From an uncultured Oscillospiraceae bacterium (lineage in GTDB: Bacteria; Bacillota; Clostridia; Oscillospirales; Oscillospiraceae): a stretch of 56,659 bases of DNA. Made by a program: the position numbers and the translations under genes. The stretch lies in assembly GCA_944387285.1 (NCBI GenBank), contig CALXEH010000007.1, positions 1 to 56,659 on the forward strand, read 5' to 3'. Under the pieces are notes generated by a model, which had not been told where the DNA came from, made no database searches, and was given only the letters and a program-made list of their open reading frames with translations. Of this stretch, positions 49,582 through 56,659 are shown piece after piece. Every line of letters begins with the position of its first letter. Within the stretch, counting starts at the first letter, position 1.

Positions 49582-50415
49582 TTAGCTCACTGCTTCCTCT
49601 TTGCCTGTCAGGGCGTTTATATAGAAATCGCCCGTATCCGTCGCCAGCCGCCACACCGGGCTCAGGCTGCCTCCGCCAAAGGCCGTCGGGCTGAAGGTAT
49701 AGCAGAGCTCCAGCTGCTCCAGCACGCTGCAGACCCGGCCCTTCTCCTGCGTCAGCTCGATAAAGCGCATGAGCACCGTCGGCACGTCTATGACCGCCGT
49801 CTCCTGCTCCGAGGTCGTCTGGCCCAGGGGCCGCGTGCCGCTTATATAGAGCAGCTTGCCCTCCTTGAAGGTGAAGGTCAGGCGGCAGTTGACTATCCTG
49901 GAGCCCTGCCAGGCGCAGCAGACCTCCACGTCGGTCGAGGATTCGCCCTCTCTGACCTTCACGCCCTCACGCCCAGGCAGCTCCTGTACGCCCAGGATGT
50001 GGGCGTATTCCAGCGCCATGGCCTCCGGGTCGTCCGTCGTCGGGGCGGTGATGCCGTAAAACTGCAGCTCCACGCCGCCGGTGCTGCGGAAGGTCGCCTC
50101 GCCCAGCACGCCACTGTAATACACTATGCCGCCGCCGCGGTCCGTCATCTCGGCGCCGCCCAGGATGGTCTCCGCGGCATAGCGCTCGTCCTCCTCGCTG
50201 CGCACCACGCTGTATATGCTCGCCGTGCGCTCGCCCAGCTCCGCGTCCTTCGAAACGCTGATGCCGTAATCGAGCAGTATGCCCGTCGCGCCCTCTATGG
50301 CCTCCCGCCGCTGCTCGCTGCCGCGCATGTTGTCGCGCACGATGACCACGAGCAGGGCCAGGTTCACGATTACGAGCACCAGTATGATGAAGTTTTTGAC
50401 CTTTACAGCGTCCAT
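49582..50415 (-). CDS. yycI: YycI-like regulator of WalK
   Basis: A 277-residue bitopic protein with a short cytoplasmic tail, a membrane helix at about 7-27 and an extracellular YycI/YycH-type domain. In Bacillus, YycH and YycI span the membrane and control WalK. Homology here is weak and rests on order (walR-walK-yycH-yycI), topology, and strands such as GRVCSVLEQLELCYTFSP and SLSPVWRLATDTGDFYINALTG, which recall YycI endings. It starts immediately after the yycH stop. Confidence 0.8.
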   Translation of the reverse strand: MDAVKVKNFIILVLVIVNLALLVVIVRDNMRGSEQRREAIEGATGILLDYGISVSKDAELGERTASIYSVVRSEEDERYAAETILGGAEMTDRGGGIVYYSGVLGEATFRSTGGVELQFYGITAPTTDDPEAMALEYAHILGVQELPGREGVKVREGESSTDVEVCCAWQGSRIVNCRLTFTFKEGKLLYISGTRPLGQTTSEQETAVIDVPTVLMRFIELTQEKGRVCSVLEQLELCYTFSPTAFGGGSLSPVWRLATDTGDFYINALTGKEEAVS

Positions 50416-51711
50416 CTATACGATTCTCCATTCCGCGGACAGGCCATCCGCCCCGTCTACATAGCAGAGCCTCGGCTCGCCGCCGCCCTGCGACTGCACC
50501 AGGGTGGCCGCTATGCGGCAGGGATAGGGAGTCTCAAGCCCGTCGCCGAGCTCGTAGGCCCGGAACAGCATCGTTGCCTCTACGACGCTGCTGCCGTAAA
50601 TGCTCACCTCCGCGGCATGCTCCCTGCCCGATATGCTCACCGGTACGCCCGCCAGGACGTAGTCGAAACAAAGCGTATAGTATTGCGTCTCGCGGTCGAA
50701 ATAGATATAGCTCAGCCAGAGCTCCGCATCCCCGGCGCAGCTGCCGGCCGTGTCGCTCACCAGCTGCCGCGCGAGCTCTATGGCGTCCGAAGGCGACAGC
50801 CGTGCCGTCTCGTCGTCCGCAGGCACGCGGCGGGAATACCTCAGCTCGCCGTCCATCCCGAGCCGGAGCGTGGAGTCGCCCTCTATCTTCACCGTGCCGC
50901 CGTCCGACTCCGGATAGCTCAGGGCAAGGTAGCTGTTCATGCCGAGCTTGGACATGATGGCGTCCGTATCCGCCGTGTGCAGTGAATTGACCGCCGAGGC
51001 CGATTCCAGCCGCACGTCCTCGCCCAGCAGCACCATGTAGGGGTCTATCGAGCCGAAGGGCTCGTCCTGCTCGAAATTGTACTCCGCGCCGTTGGGCATG
51101 CTCTCGGATATGCGCCCCGACAGCTCCGCCGCCGGCACGGCCGTGGCGCAGCGGTATATGCCGCCCTCGCCCCGCTCGCGGATATAGTACAGGCTGACGC
51201 TCTCGTCCTCTATCGCCAGGCAGAAGCGCCGCGCCGTGTGGCCCGAGGCCTCCCCGCTCGTCTGCGTGCCCAGCCAGATGGCCAGGATGGACAGCTGGAA
51301 GTCCCCGTAGTAGTCAAAGTACACGCCCGGGCCGTGCAGCGCCGCCTGCCACTGCTCCTCGCTCACCTGCTCCGGCTCGCCCGAGGAGCCCAGGGCCTCC
51401 GCCAGCGTCGTGGAATAGCGCTCATAGGCCAGCTCCAGCGCGTCCGCGTCGTACATAATGGCGCCGTGCACGCCTACCTCCGGCGTCAGCACCATGCACA
51501 GCGGCTTTGCCGCCGCGGTATAGGCGGTCAGCTGCTCGAGCGCGGCCTGGCCCTGGCCCGTGCTGCCCAGCTGCGCCGTCAGCTTCAGCACGCCCGTCTC
51601 CGTCACCAGCGCCACCGTCGATATGAGCAGCAGCACTATGACCAGGTTCTGAAGCCAGCCGAGCAGCCGGCGCCTCACGCGGCGCTTTTCGCCCTCGTCC
51701 CGCTTACGCAT
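50416..51711 (-). CDS. yycH: YycH-like regulator of WalK
   Basis: A 431-residue bitopic protein with a basic N terminus, a membrane helix at about 21-41 and a large extracellular domain with no recognisable enzyme motif. Its place between walK and yycI, eight-base overlap with walK, and topology match YycH (WalH), which restrains WalK. Primary-sequence similarity to Bacillus YycH is low by eye, so the name is based on context. Confidence 0.75.
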   Translation of the reverse strand: MRKRDEGEKRRVRRRLLGWLQNLVIVLLLISTVALVTETGVLKLTAQLGSTGQGQAALEQLTAYTAAAKPLCMVLTPEVGVHGAIMYDADALELAYERYSTTLAEALGSSGEPEQVSEEQWQAALHGPGVYFDYYGDFQLSILAIWLGTQTSGEASGHTARRFCLAIEDESVSLYYIRERGEGGIYRCATAVPAAELSGRISESMPNGAEYNFEQDEPFGSIDPYMVLLGEDVRLESASAVNSLHTADTDAIMSKLGMNSYLALSYPESDGGTVKIEGDSTLRLGMDGELRYSRRVPADDETARLSPSDAIELARQLVSDTAGSCAGDAELWLSYIYFDRETQYYTLCFDYVLAGVPVSISGREHAAEVSIYGSSVVEATMLFRAYELGDGLETPYPCRIAATLVQSQGGGEPRLCYVDGADGLSAEWRIV

Positions 51712-53146
51712 CCTGCGGCCCCTCCACGGGCAGCCACATCGTTATCCGCGTGCCCTTGTCCACCCGGCTCTGCAGCTCTATCCTGCCGCCGTGGCGCACG
51801 ACTATCTCCTGCGCTATCGAAAGCCCCAGGCCCGTGCCGCCGGATTCGCGGCTGCGCGCCTTGTCCACGCGGTAGAAGCGGTCGAACACCTTCTCCGCAT
51901 CCTCCTGCGGGATGCCGATGCCGTTGTCCTTCACGCTGCACCAGGCCATGTCGTCCTTCCAGCCGGCCTTCATGCTTATCCTGCCGCCGTCCTTTGTGTA
52001 CTTTATCGCGTTCGACACCATGTTGATGAGCACCTGCTCTATCCTCTGCTTGTCGCCGCGCACCTTGGGCAGCGGTATCTCCAGCTCCAGCGAGAACTCG
52101 TGGCCGTGCGCCTGCGCCTCCATGCGCATGGCGTTGTACACGTCCCGCACCGACTTCTCAAAGCTGAAATACTCGAAGCTGAACTCTATGCTGCCCGCGT
52201 CGAAGCGCGAGAGCGTCAGCAGATCCTGCACGATCTTCGTCATGCGGTCCGACTCGTTGAGTATGACGCCCAGGAACTTCTGCCGCATCTCCTCCGGCAT
52301 CTCCGGCTCGCCCTCCAGCGTCTCGGCATAGCTCTTCACGCTCGTTATCGGCGTGCGCAGCTCGTGCGAGACGTTCGCCACGAACTCGCGCCGCATCTGC
52401 TCGGACTTCTTCAGATCCGAGAGCGTGTCCTCAAGCTGCACGGCCATGTCGTTGAAGGTGCGCGTCAGCACGCCTATCTCGTCCTTCGACTCGTTATCCA
52501 CCTTGTCCGTGAAGTCGCCGCCCGCGACCTTCTCCGCCGCGCGCGTCAGGTCCTGGATGGGCGCTATCATCGTCTTCGCCAGCAGCAGGCTCAGAAGCAC
52601 CGAGATGATAAGGCCCACGCCCATCGCCTCGAGTATGATCGTCAGCAGCTGGCTGTTCAGGTCCTGCATCGTCGCGCGGTTGTCGATGATATACACGATA
52701 TAGCCCGTCGCGCCGCCCTCGATAGGCAGGGCCACGTCCATGTAATCCGCCGCCGGGTCGCTCTCATAGCCGCTCTCGCCCGAGAGCGCCGAGATGATGT
52801 TAGGCGTTATCGCTATCATGCCGTTTTCCGGCTCCGTGCTGCCCGTTATCCAGGCCCCGGTGTCGCCGGTCAGGATGTGGTAGTTGCGCGTGCCCGTGTC
52901 TATGCCGAGGCGCCCGGCGTAGGCCGCCAGCACCTCGTCCATATGCTGCGGGTCCTCCGCCGCCGCGTCCGCCCGCAGCTCCGCCGCCAGCTCCGCGCTC
53001 GAGAACACCTCCTGCATCCGGTCGTAAAACTCGCTCAGGTAAAAGCTGCGCACTCCCCTCGTCAGGAACACGCCCGTCACCGTGGTCAGGGCGATGATGA
53101 GGAAGATGATTATCAGCACCAGCTTCGTATACAGGCTCCGGTTCAT
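51704..53146 (-). CDS. walK: Sensor histidine kinase WalK
   Basis: A 480-residue membrane kinase of the essential cell-wall homeostasis system. Membrane helices lie at about 8-28 and 168-190 with an extracellular sensor domain between them. Then come a HAMP domain (about 190-245), the H box FVANVSHELRTPITSVKSYAETL with His261, the N box INMVSNAIKYTKDGG, and G boxes DNGIGIPQED and GGTGLGLSIAQEI. Unlike Bacillus WalK (about 611 residues) there is no PAS domain between HAMP and the H box. It follows walR by nine bases. Confidence 0.93.
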   Translation of the reverse strand: MNRSLYTKLVLIIIFLIIALTTVTGVFLTRGVRSFYLSEFYDRMQEVFSSAELAAELRADAAAEDPQHMDEVLAAYAGRLGIDTGTRNYHILTGDTGAWITGSTEPENGMIAITPNIISALSGESGYESDPAADYMDVALPIEGGATGYIVYIIDNRATMQDLNSQLLTIILEAMGVGLIISVLLSLLLAKTMIAPIQDLTRAAEKVAGGDFTDKVDNESKDEIGVLTRTFNDMAVQLEDTLSDLKKSEQMRREFVANVSHELRTPITSVKSYAETLEGEPEMPEEMRQKFLGVILNESDRMTKIVQDLLTLSRFDAGSIEFSFEYFSFEKSVRDVYNAMRMEAQAHGHEFSLELEIPLPKVRGDKQRIEQVLINMVSNAIKYTKDGGRISMKAGWKDDMAWCSVKDNGIGIPQEDAEKVFDRFYRVDKARSRESGGTGLGLSIAQEIVVRHGGRIELQSRVDKGTRITMWLPVEGPQDA

Positions 53147-53155
53147 GCTCCGCCC

Positions 53156-53854
53156 TCAGTCCGCGAAATAGTAGCCCGCGCCGCGCTTCGTCATGACGTA
53201 CACCGGCTCCGAGGGGTTGTCCTCCAGCTTCTCGCGCAGCCGCCTGACCGCCACGTCCACCGCCCGCAGGTCGCCGAAATAGTCGTACTGCCACACCGAG
53301 CCCATGAGCTCCTCCCGCGACATCACCCGGCCCGGGTCCTCAGCCATGAACCTGATGAGCTCGTACTCCCGCTGGGTCAGCTCCAGCTCCTGCCCGTTCT
53401 TGTACACCGCCCGCCGCGTGCGGTCGATGACTATGTCCTTTATCCTTATCTGGTCGTCGTGCTCGTCCGGCACCGCCGGGGCCATCGAGGCCGCCCGGCG
53501 CATGTTCGTCCGCACCCGAGCCAGCAGCTCGCGCATAGAAAAGGGCTTCGTGATGTAGTCGTCCGCGCCCAGCTCCAGGCCGAAGACCTTGTCCGTCTCC
53601 TCCTCGCGCGCCGTTATCATGATGATGGGCACGTTGTTGCCCTCGGCCCTGAGCGTGCGGCAGACCTCAAAACCGTCCATGCCCGGCAGCATGACGTCCA
53701 GCAGGATAACGTCCGGGTCGCTCTCGCGCGCCAGGCGCAGGCCCTCCAGGCCGTCGTAGGCGCAGATGGCCGTCATGTCGTTCTTCTCCAGATTGTAGCG
53801 CAGTATATCGACGATGGAGCGCTCGTCATCGACGATGAGCACCTTCCTGTTCAT
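53156..53854 (-). CDS. walR: Response regulator WalR
   Basis: A 232-residue OmpR-family regulator. The receiver has VDDERSIVD, phospho-acceptor Asp53 in LLDVMLPGMDG, and the KPFSMRELLARVR segment. The winged-helix domain includes LTQREYELIRFM and the recognition region YFGDLRAVDVAVRRLREKL, which closely follows WalR/YycF. In Bacillus it controls autolysins and wall metabolism. The start overlaps the stop of the Nudix gene by four bases. Confidence 0.95.
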   Translation of the reverse strand: MNRKVLIVDDERSIVDILRYNLEKNDMTAICAYDGLEGLRLARESDPDVILLDVMLPGMDGFEVCRTLRAEGNNVPIIMITAREEETDKVFGLELGADDYITKPFSMRELLARVRTNMRRAASMAPAVPDEHDDQIRIKDIVIDRTRRAVYKNGQELELTQREYELIRFMAEDPGRVMSREELMGSVWQYDYFGDLRAVDVAVRRLREKLEDNPSEPVYVMTKRGAGYYFAD

Positions 53855-54390
53855 TTCCTGTCCTCCAGATACTTCTTCGCCTTGAGCACGGCGATTATGG
53901 TCTTCGCGTCGTCTATCTCGCCGGACATGACCTTTTCCACGAGCGCGTCGAGGCTGTATTTCTCCACGTTCAAAAACTCGTCCGGGTCGAGGTGCATGTT
54001 CCCCGGATGCAGGCCCAGGGCAAGGTAGATGTGCAGCACCTCGGTAGAGAAGCCGGGCGAGGTGCAGCAGGGCCCCAGATAGACGAACTCGTCCGCCGTG
54101 AGCCCCGTCTCCTCCGAGAGCTCCCTCACGGCGCAGTCAAAGGGGTCCTCGCCGCGCTCGAGCTTGCCCGCCGGGACCTCGAGCATCTCGCGCCCAAATG
54201 GATAGCGGAACTGCCGCACGCACCAGACGGTGCCGTCCGGCTCCACAGGTATGACCGTGACCCCGCCGGGGTGCTCCACGACCTCGCGGCCCACGACGTT
54301 GCCGTTCACGAGCTCGGCCTTGTCCCTGCGGACGTTGACGATGACACCCTCGTAGACGGTGTTCTTCTCTATCGTTTTTTCGTATGACAT
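53851..54390 (-). CDS. nudF: Nudix ADP-ribose pyrophosphatase
   Basis: A 179-residue Nudix hydrolase. It has the ADPRase opening (VYEGVIVNVRRDKAELVNG), then the Nudix box GKLERGEDPFDCAVRELSEETGL (G-x5-E-x7-REUxEExGU). The family splits ADP-ribose to AMP and ribose 5-phosphate. It heads the walR operon by ATGA overlap, which is unusual. A weak TAATAT with a poor -35 lies in the 54391-54450 gap. Confidence 0.9.
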   Translation of the reverse strand: MSYEKTIEKNTVYEGVIVNVRRDKAELVNGNVVGREVVEHPGGVTVIPVEPDGTVWCVRQFRYPFGREMLEVPAGKLERGEDPFDCAVRELSEETGLTADEFVYLGPCCTSPGFSTEVLHIYLALGLHPGNMHLDPDEFLNVEKYSLDALVEKVMSGEIDDAKTIIAVLKAKKYLEDRK

Positions 54391-54468
54391 TTTGACGCCT
54401 CCGTAGTGAACATATTTATCCGTTTACCATATTACCATATCCTGCGCCGCATTACCAGCATTTTTGAC

Positions 54469-54497
54469 TTGACCGCGCGCTGCGGGCGGGCCATGAT
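54469..54497 (+). promoter_or_regulatory. Promoter of the 54517 small gene
   Basis: TTGACC (54469-54474), 17 bases, CATGAT (54492-54497), shortly before AAGGAGG. Confidence 0.5.
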
Positions 54498-54516
54498 GGT
54501 TTAAGGAGGCGGTGAA

Positions 54517-54753
54517 ATGGAGATACAGGTGATAGGCGAAGGCTGCGTGGCGATAAGTGTACATACGGCGATAGAGGCTCCCGGCACGGCGGCGGGGCTT
54601 GTGAGGACGGCGCTGAAGCTGTGCGGGCGTGAGCCCTGGGAGCGGACGGAGCTGGAACTTTTCCGCAGCGGCGGCGGCACGCTCATCCTCGCGCGGCCCG
54701 CGCCGGAGCTCAGGGTGGAGATAGCTGACTGGGCGCTGCCATTATTCGGTTGA
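54517..54753 (+). CDS. Small protein of unknown function
   Basis: A 78-residue protein with AAGGAGG before the ATG. It is predicted as a mixed alpha/beta cytoplasmic protein, with strands [12 protein letters not shown] and GGTLILARP around a helix [13 protein letters not shown]. The end is hydrophobic (ALPLFG). I do not recognise a family. It has its own promoter and lies upstream of smpB. Coding evidence is the strong ribosome-binding site, codon bias like its neighbours and lack of an overlapping alternative. Confidence 0.6.
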   Translation: MEIQVIGEGCVAISVHTAIEAPGTAAGLVRTALKLCGREPWERTELELFRSGGGTLILARPAPELRVEIADWALPLFG

Positions 54754-54789
54754 AAGGCGCTTGACAGGCGTGGTATACTCAATTAGAAT
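54750..54789 (+). promoter_or_regulatory. Two overlapping promoters of smpB
   Basis: TTGAAA (54750-54755), 18 bases, TATACT (54774-54779), and TTGACA (54761-54766), 17 bases, TAGAAT (54784-54789). The second would start only about ten bases before the smpB GTG. Confidence 0.7.
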
Positions 54790-54805
54790 GAAAGGGGGCG
54801 AGGCC

Positions 54806-55273
54806 GTGGCGCGCGCACAGGGTATAAAGCAAATAGCGCAAAACCGCAAGGCGTTCCACGACTACTTCGTCCTGGAGCGCTTCGAGGCGGGCATAGAGCT
54901 CTTCGGCACCGAGGTCAAGTCGATACGGGCGGGCACGGTGAACCTGAAGGACTCTTTCTGCACGGTGAAGGACGGGGAGCTTTTTGCGCGCGGCCTGCAC
55001 ATCAGCCCCTACGAGAAGGGCAACATCTTCAACCGCGACCCGATGCGGCCGAAACGCCTGCTCATGCACAAGCGCGAGATAATGAAGCTCAACGCCCGGG
55101 TGATGCAGGACGGCGTGGCGCTGATACCGCTGTCGCTGTACCTGAAGGACGGGCGCGTGAAGCTCGAGCTGGGGCTGTGCAAGGGCAAGAAGCTGCACGA
55201 CAAGCGCGACGCCGAGGCCGAGCGCCAGGCGAAGCGCGACATGGACAGGATGATGAAAGAGAGGAACGCATAA
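54806..55273 (+). CDS. smpB: tmRNA-binding protein SmpB
   Basis: Binds tmRNA and guides it to stalled ribosomes. It has 155 residues from GTG 54806. An ATG at 54788 lies upstream of or at the transcription start and lacks a ribosome-binding site. Conserved parts are [56 protein letters not shown] and the basic tail [20 protein letters not shown]. The tmRNA gene is two genes away, so smpB, a cyclophilin and ssrA are clustered. Confidence 0.97.
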   Translation: MARAQGIKQIAQNRKAFHDYFVLERFEAGIELFGTEVKSIRAGTVNLKDSFCTVKDGELFARGLHISPYEKGNIFNRDPMRPKRLLMHKREIMKLNARVMQDGVALIPLSLYLKDGRVKLELGLCKGKKLHDKRDAEAERQAKRDMDRMMKERNA

Positions 55274-55794
55274 TGGCAAACCCGGTAGTTACCTTTGAGA
55301 TGGAAAACGGCGGTGTGATAAAGGCGGAACTGTACCCGGAGATCGCGCCGAACACGGTGAACAACTTCCTGAGCCTTGTGAACAAGGGCTTTTATGATGG
55401 GCTCATCTTCCACAGGGTCATCCCCGGCTTCATGATCCAGGGCGGCGACCCGCAGGGCACCGGCATGGGCGGCCCGGGCTACAGGATAAAGGGCGAGTTC
55501 AAGCACAACGGCTTTGGTCAGAATAACCTGAAGCACGACCGCGGCGTGCTCTCGATGGCGCGGTCGATGATGCCGGATACGGCTGGCAGCCAGTTTTTCA
55601 TCATGCACGACAAGGCCCCGCACCTGGACGGCGAGTATGCGGCCTTCGGCCGGGTCATAGAGGGCATGGAAGTCGTGGACGAGATAGCGAACACGCCGAC
55701 CGACTACGGCGACAGGCCGAAGACGGAGCAGAAGCTGAAAAAGGTAACGGCCGAGACCTTCGGCGTGGAATACCCCGAGCCGAAGAAGTTCTGA
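55273..55794 (+). CDS. Cyclophilin-type peptidyl-prolyl cis-trans isomerase
   Basis: A 173-residue cytoplasmic cyclophilin that speeds proline isomerisation in folding proteins. The core [31 protein letters not shown] leads to [19 protein letters not shown] (catalytic Arg), then [22 protein letters not shown] and [23 protein letters not shown] overlaps the smpB stop by one base, with AGAGAGG inside the smpB end. It has no signal peptide. Confidence 0.95.
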   Translation: MANPVVTFEMENGGVIKAELYPEIAPNTVNNFLSLVNKGFYDGLIFHRVIPGFMIQGGDPQGTGMGGPGYRIKGEFKHNGFGQNNLKHDRGVLSMARSMMPDTAGSQFFIMHDKAPHLDGEYAAFGRVIEGMEVVDEIANTPTDYGDRPKTEQKLKKVTAETFGVEYPEPKKF

Positions 55795-55834
55795 GCAGAA
55801 CCTGCCCGGCCCGCTGGCCTGGCAGCTGCAATAA

Positions 55835-56182
55835 GGGGTCGTACTGGTTTCGACGGGGGTGCGGAAACGGGGATAGCGGGCGGATGCGCCTGGCATCCTA
55901 AAAACGGGCAATTATAAATTAAAGAACAGCAATAAGACTGCTCTTCTCGCTGCCTAAGCAGTGAGCGTCTCCTCCGGGAGGGCCGCGGCCCGGAAGCGAG
56001 GCGTCGATCAGCGGCGAACGTGAGTGCGCAAAGCTTTGAGCGCACCATGCACAATGAAGCTACCGGACCCGTGAGTGTGAGCGTCCACGCTCGGGCGAGG
56101 GAATAAAAAGGACTCTCTGCGCCCGGAGAAGTCCCCGCGGATGCACTTTCGGACGGGGGTTCGATTCCCCCCGACTCCACCA
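55835..56182 (+). ncRNA. ssrA: tmRNA (ssrA)
   Basis: Trans-translation RNA. The tRNA-like 5' end GGGGTCGTACTGGTTTCGACGG pairs with the 3' end CGACTCC, followed by encoded ACCA; a GGGTTCGATTCCCC T arm is present. The tag reading frame runs 55907-55957 and would add GNYKLKNSNKTALLAA after the alanine carried by tmRNA. The tag ends in the typical ALLAA degradation signal. The choice of the GGC resume codon is inferred by reading back from the TAA stop. Pseudoknot-forming GC arms lie between. Confidence 0.95.
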
Positions 56183-56189
56183 AGAAATG

Positions 56190-56224
56190 ATCGGCACTGA
56201 CTCGTTGAGCAGTGCCGATTATTA
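56190..56224 (+). terminator. Terminator of ssrA
   Basis: ATCGGCACTG/CAGTGCCGAT is a 10-base stem with a ten-base loop and a TATTAAT tail. Confidence 0.7.
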
Positions 56225-56248
56225 ATAGAAAGCTAAGGAGGGGCCTGG

Positions 56249-56434
56249 ATGGCGGATTACAAGGCAATGTACTATCACCTGGCGGGACGTATGGCGACGG
56301 CCATAGACGCGCTGGAGGCCACCGCTAAGGCGCTGGTGGAGATCACGGAAAAGCTGAAGCTGGCGCAGCAGACCACAGAGGAAATGTTCCTTTCCGGCCC
56401 TGACGACGATGAAGATCTCGAGGGGAACGAATAA
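56249..56434 (+). CDS. Small protein of unknown function
   Basis: A 61-residue soluble, mostly helical protein (MADYKAMYYHLAGRMATAID onward, then KALVEITEKLKLAQQTTEEMF) with a highly acidic tail (DDDEDLEGNE). The ribosome-binding site AAGGAGG is strong. It lies between ssrA and two terminators. Similar short helical proteins are frequent, unstudied, near ssrA in gut Clostridia; no function can be assigned. Confidence 0.6.
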   Translation: MADYKAMYYHLAGRMATAIDALEATAKALVEITEKLKLAQQTTEEMFLSGPDDDEDLEGNE

Positions 56435-56470
56435 GCAGCCGCAGACGGCAAATAAACTGTTCACAAACGT

Positions 56471-56512
56471 AACGAGCGCTTCACACGCAGAATGTGCGGG
56501 CGTTCGTTTTTT
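56471..56512 (+). terminator. Terminator of the 56249 gene
   Basis: AACGAGCGC/GCGTTCGTT arms, with an inner CACA/TGTG stem, are followed by TTTTTTGC. Confidence 0.7.
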
Positions 56513-56537
56513 GCTTGCGGCCGTCGAGCTACGCCTG

Positions 56538-56568
56538 AGCCTGCCTGCGGTGTCGGCAGGCTTTTTTT
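56538..56568 (+). terminator. Second terminator
   Basis: AGCCTGCC/GGCAGGCT with a nine-base loop and seven T. After it, 56570-56659 holds no gene that I can support and ends in AAAGGAGGTGTC, a ribosome-binding site for a gene beginning beyond the window. Confidence 0.85.
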
Positions 56569-56659
56569 AATGAGGAAGTCGATGGGTAGTGTCAAGAGTT
56601 TTTCGCAAATTGGTTTGCAGACTCTGTGGTGAATGAAGTCAGCCAGCAAAGGAGGTGTC

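Noticed and set aside
54761..54805. Upstream TTG or ATG (54788) starts for smpB
   Set aside because: They lie within or before the promoter elements and add residues not seen in SmpB.
1..56659. CRISPR array, prophage, complete insertion sequence or rRNA
   Set aside because: No regularly spaced direct repeats, transposase, integrase, phage structural genes or rRNA segments were seen.

Overview
The window looks like a chromosomal segment of a GC-rich, endospore-forming, anaerobic Clostridia member (Oscillospirales-like is my guess). The evidence is a division/cell-wall cluster, the sporulation genes yqfC, yqfD and ylbJ, a SpoIIQ-like M23 protein, a SCIFF peptide with its radical-SAM maturase, a cysteine T-box, S-layer-homology (SLH) proteins, a WalRK system, tmRNA and two tRNAs. 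MurE carries a DNPR motif, which points to meso-diaminopimelate peptidoglycan. I see no complete mobile element, phage, CRISPR array or rRNA.

Layout. 1-640: 5' part of cysE on the minus strand behind a Cys-specific T-box leader. 690-6250: three tandem genes for exported proteins built from B-type repeats plus three C-terminal SLH domains, each followed by a hairpin. 6226-10020: tRNA-Trp, then scfA (SCIFF precursor) and scfB (maturase), a translationally coupled Orn/Lys/Arg-decarboxylase-like PLP protein, and a separately promoted pair made of a small membrane protein and an LpdD-like protein. 10033-12876: tRNA-Val and a SpoIIQ-like gene on the minus strand, then a two-subunit aconitase-X enzyme on the plus strand. 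12877-14755: a two-component system. 14821-27468: a division and cell-wall (dcw) cluster transcribed leftward (mraZ, rsmH, ftsL-like, a SpoVD-like PBP, murE, mraY, ftsW, murG, murA, ftsQ, ftsZ), with a MraZ-type operator. murC, murD, murF and ftsA are absent from it.

27607-32243: EamA transporter, uvrC, rsmD, coaD and a coiled-coil protein, preceded by an HPr gene with its own promoter. 32300-42682: mutS2, recO, yqzL, era, a rarD-like gene, ybeY, an M32 carboxypeptidase, a methyltransferase, phoH, yqfD and yqfC. This is the classical Firmicutes yqf-era-recO neighbourhood with unusual insertions and losses. 42762-43718: ylbJ on the plus strand. 43715-46900: a split chromate-type transporter, a phosphohexomutase and a DUF2007 protein. 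46916-54390: nudF-walR-walK-yycH-yycI, then murA2-walJ-rlmH. 54469-56659: an orphan small gene, smpB, a cyclophilin, ssrA (tmRNA), one small unknown gene and tandem terminators. The window stops just after a ribosome-binding site, so a gene probably begins at its right edge.

Most genes serve envelope construction and its control (Mur enzymes, FtsZ/FtsW/FtsQ, WalRK, SLH proteins) and RNA/ribosome quality control (SmpB-tmRNA, Era, YbeY, RsmD, RsmH, RlmH, MutS2). The least explained parts are the SCIFF locus with its coupled decarboxylase-like gene, the mosaic SLH genes with their structured leader, the isolated aconitase-X pair, and a few orphan small genes.
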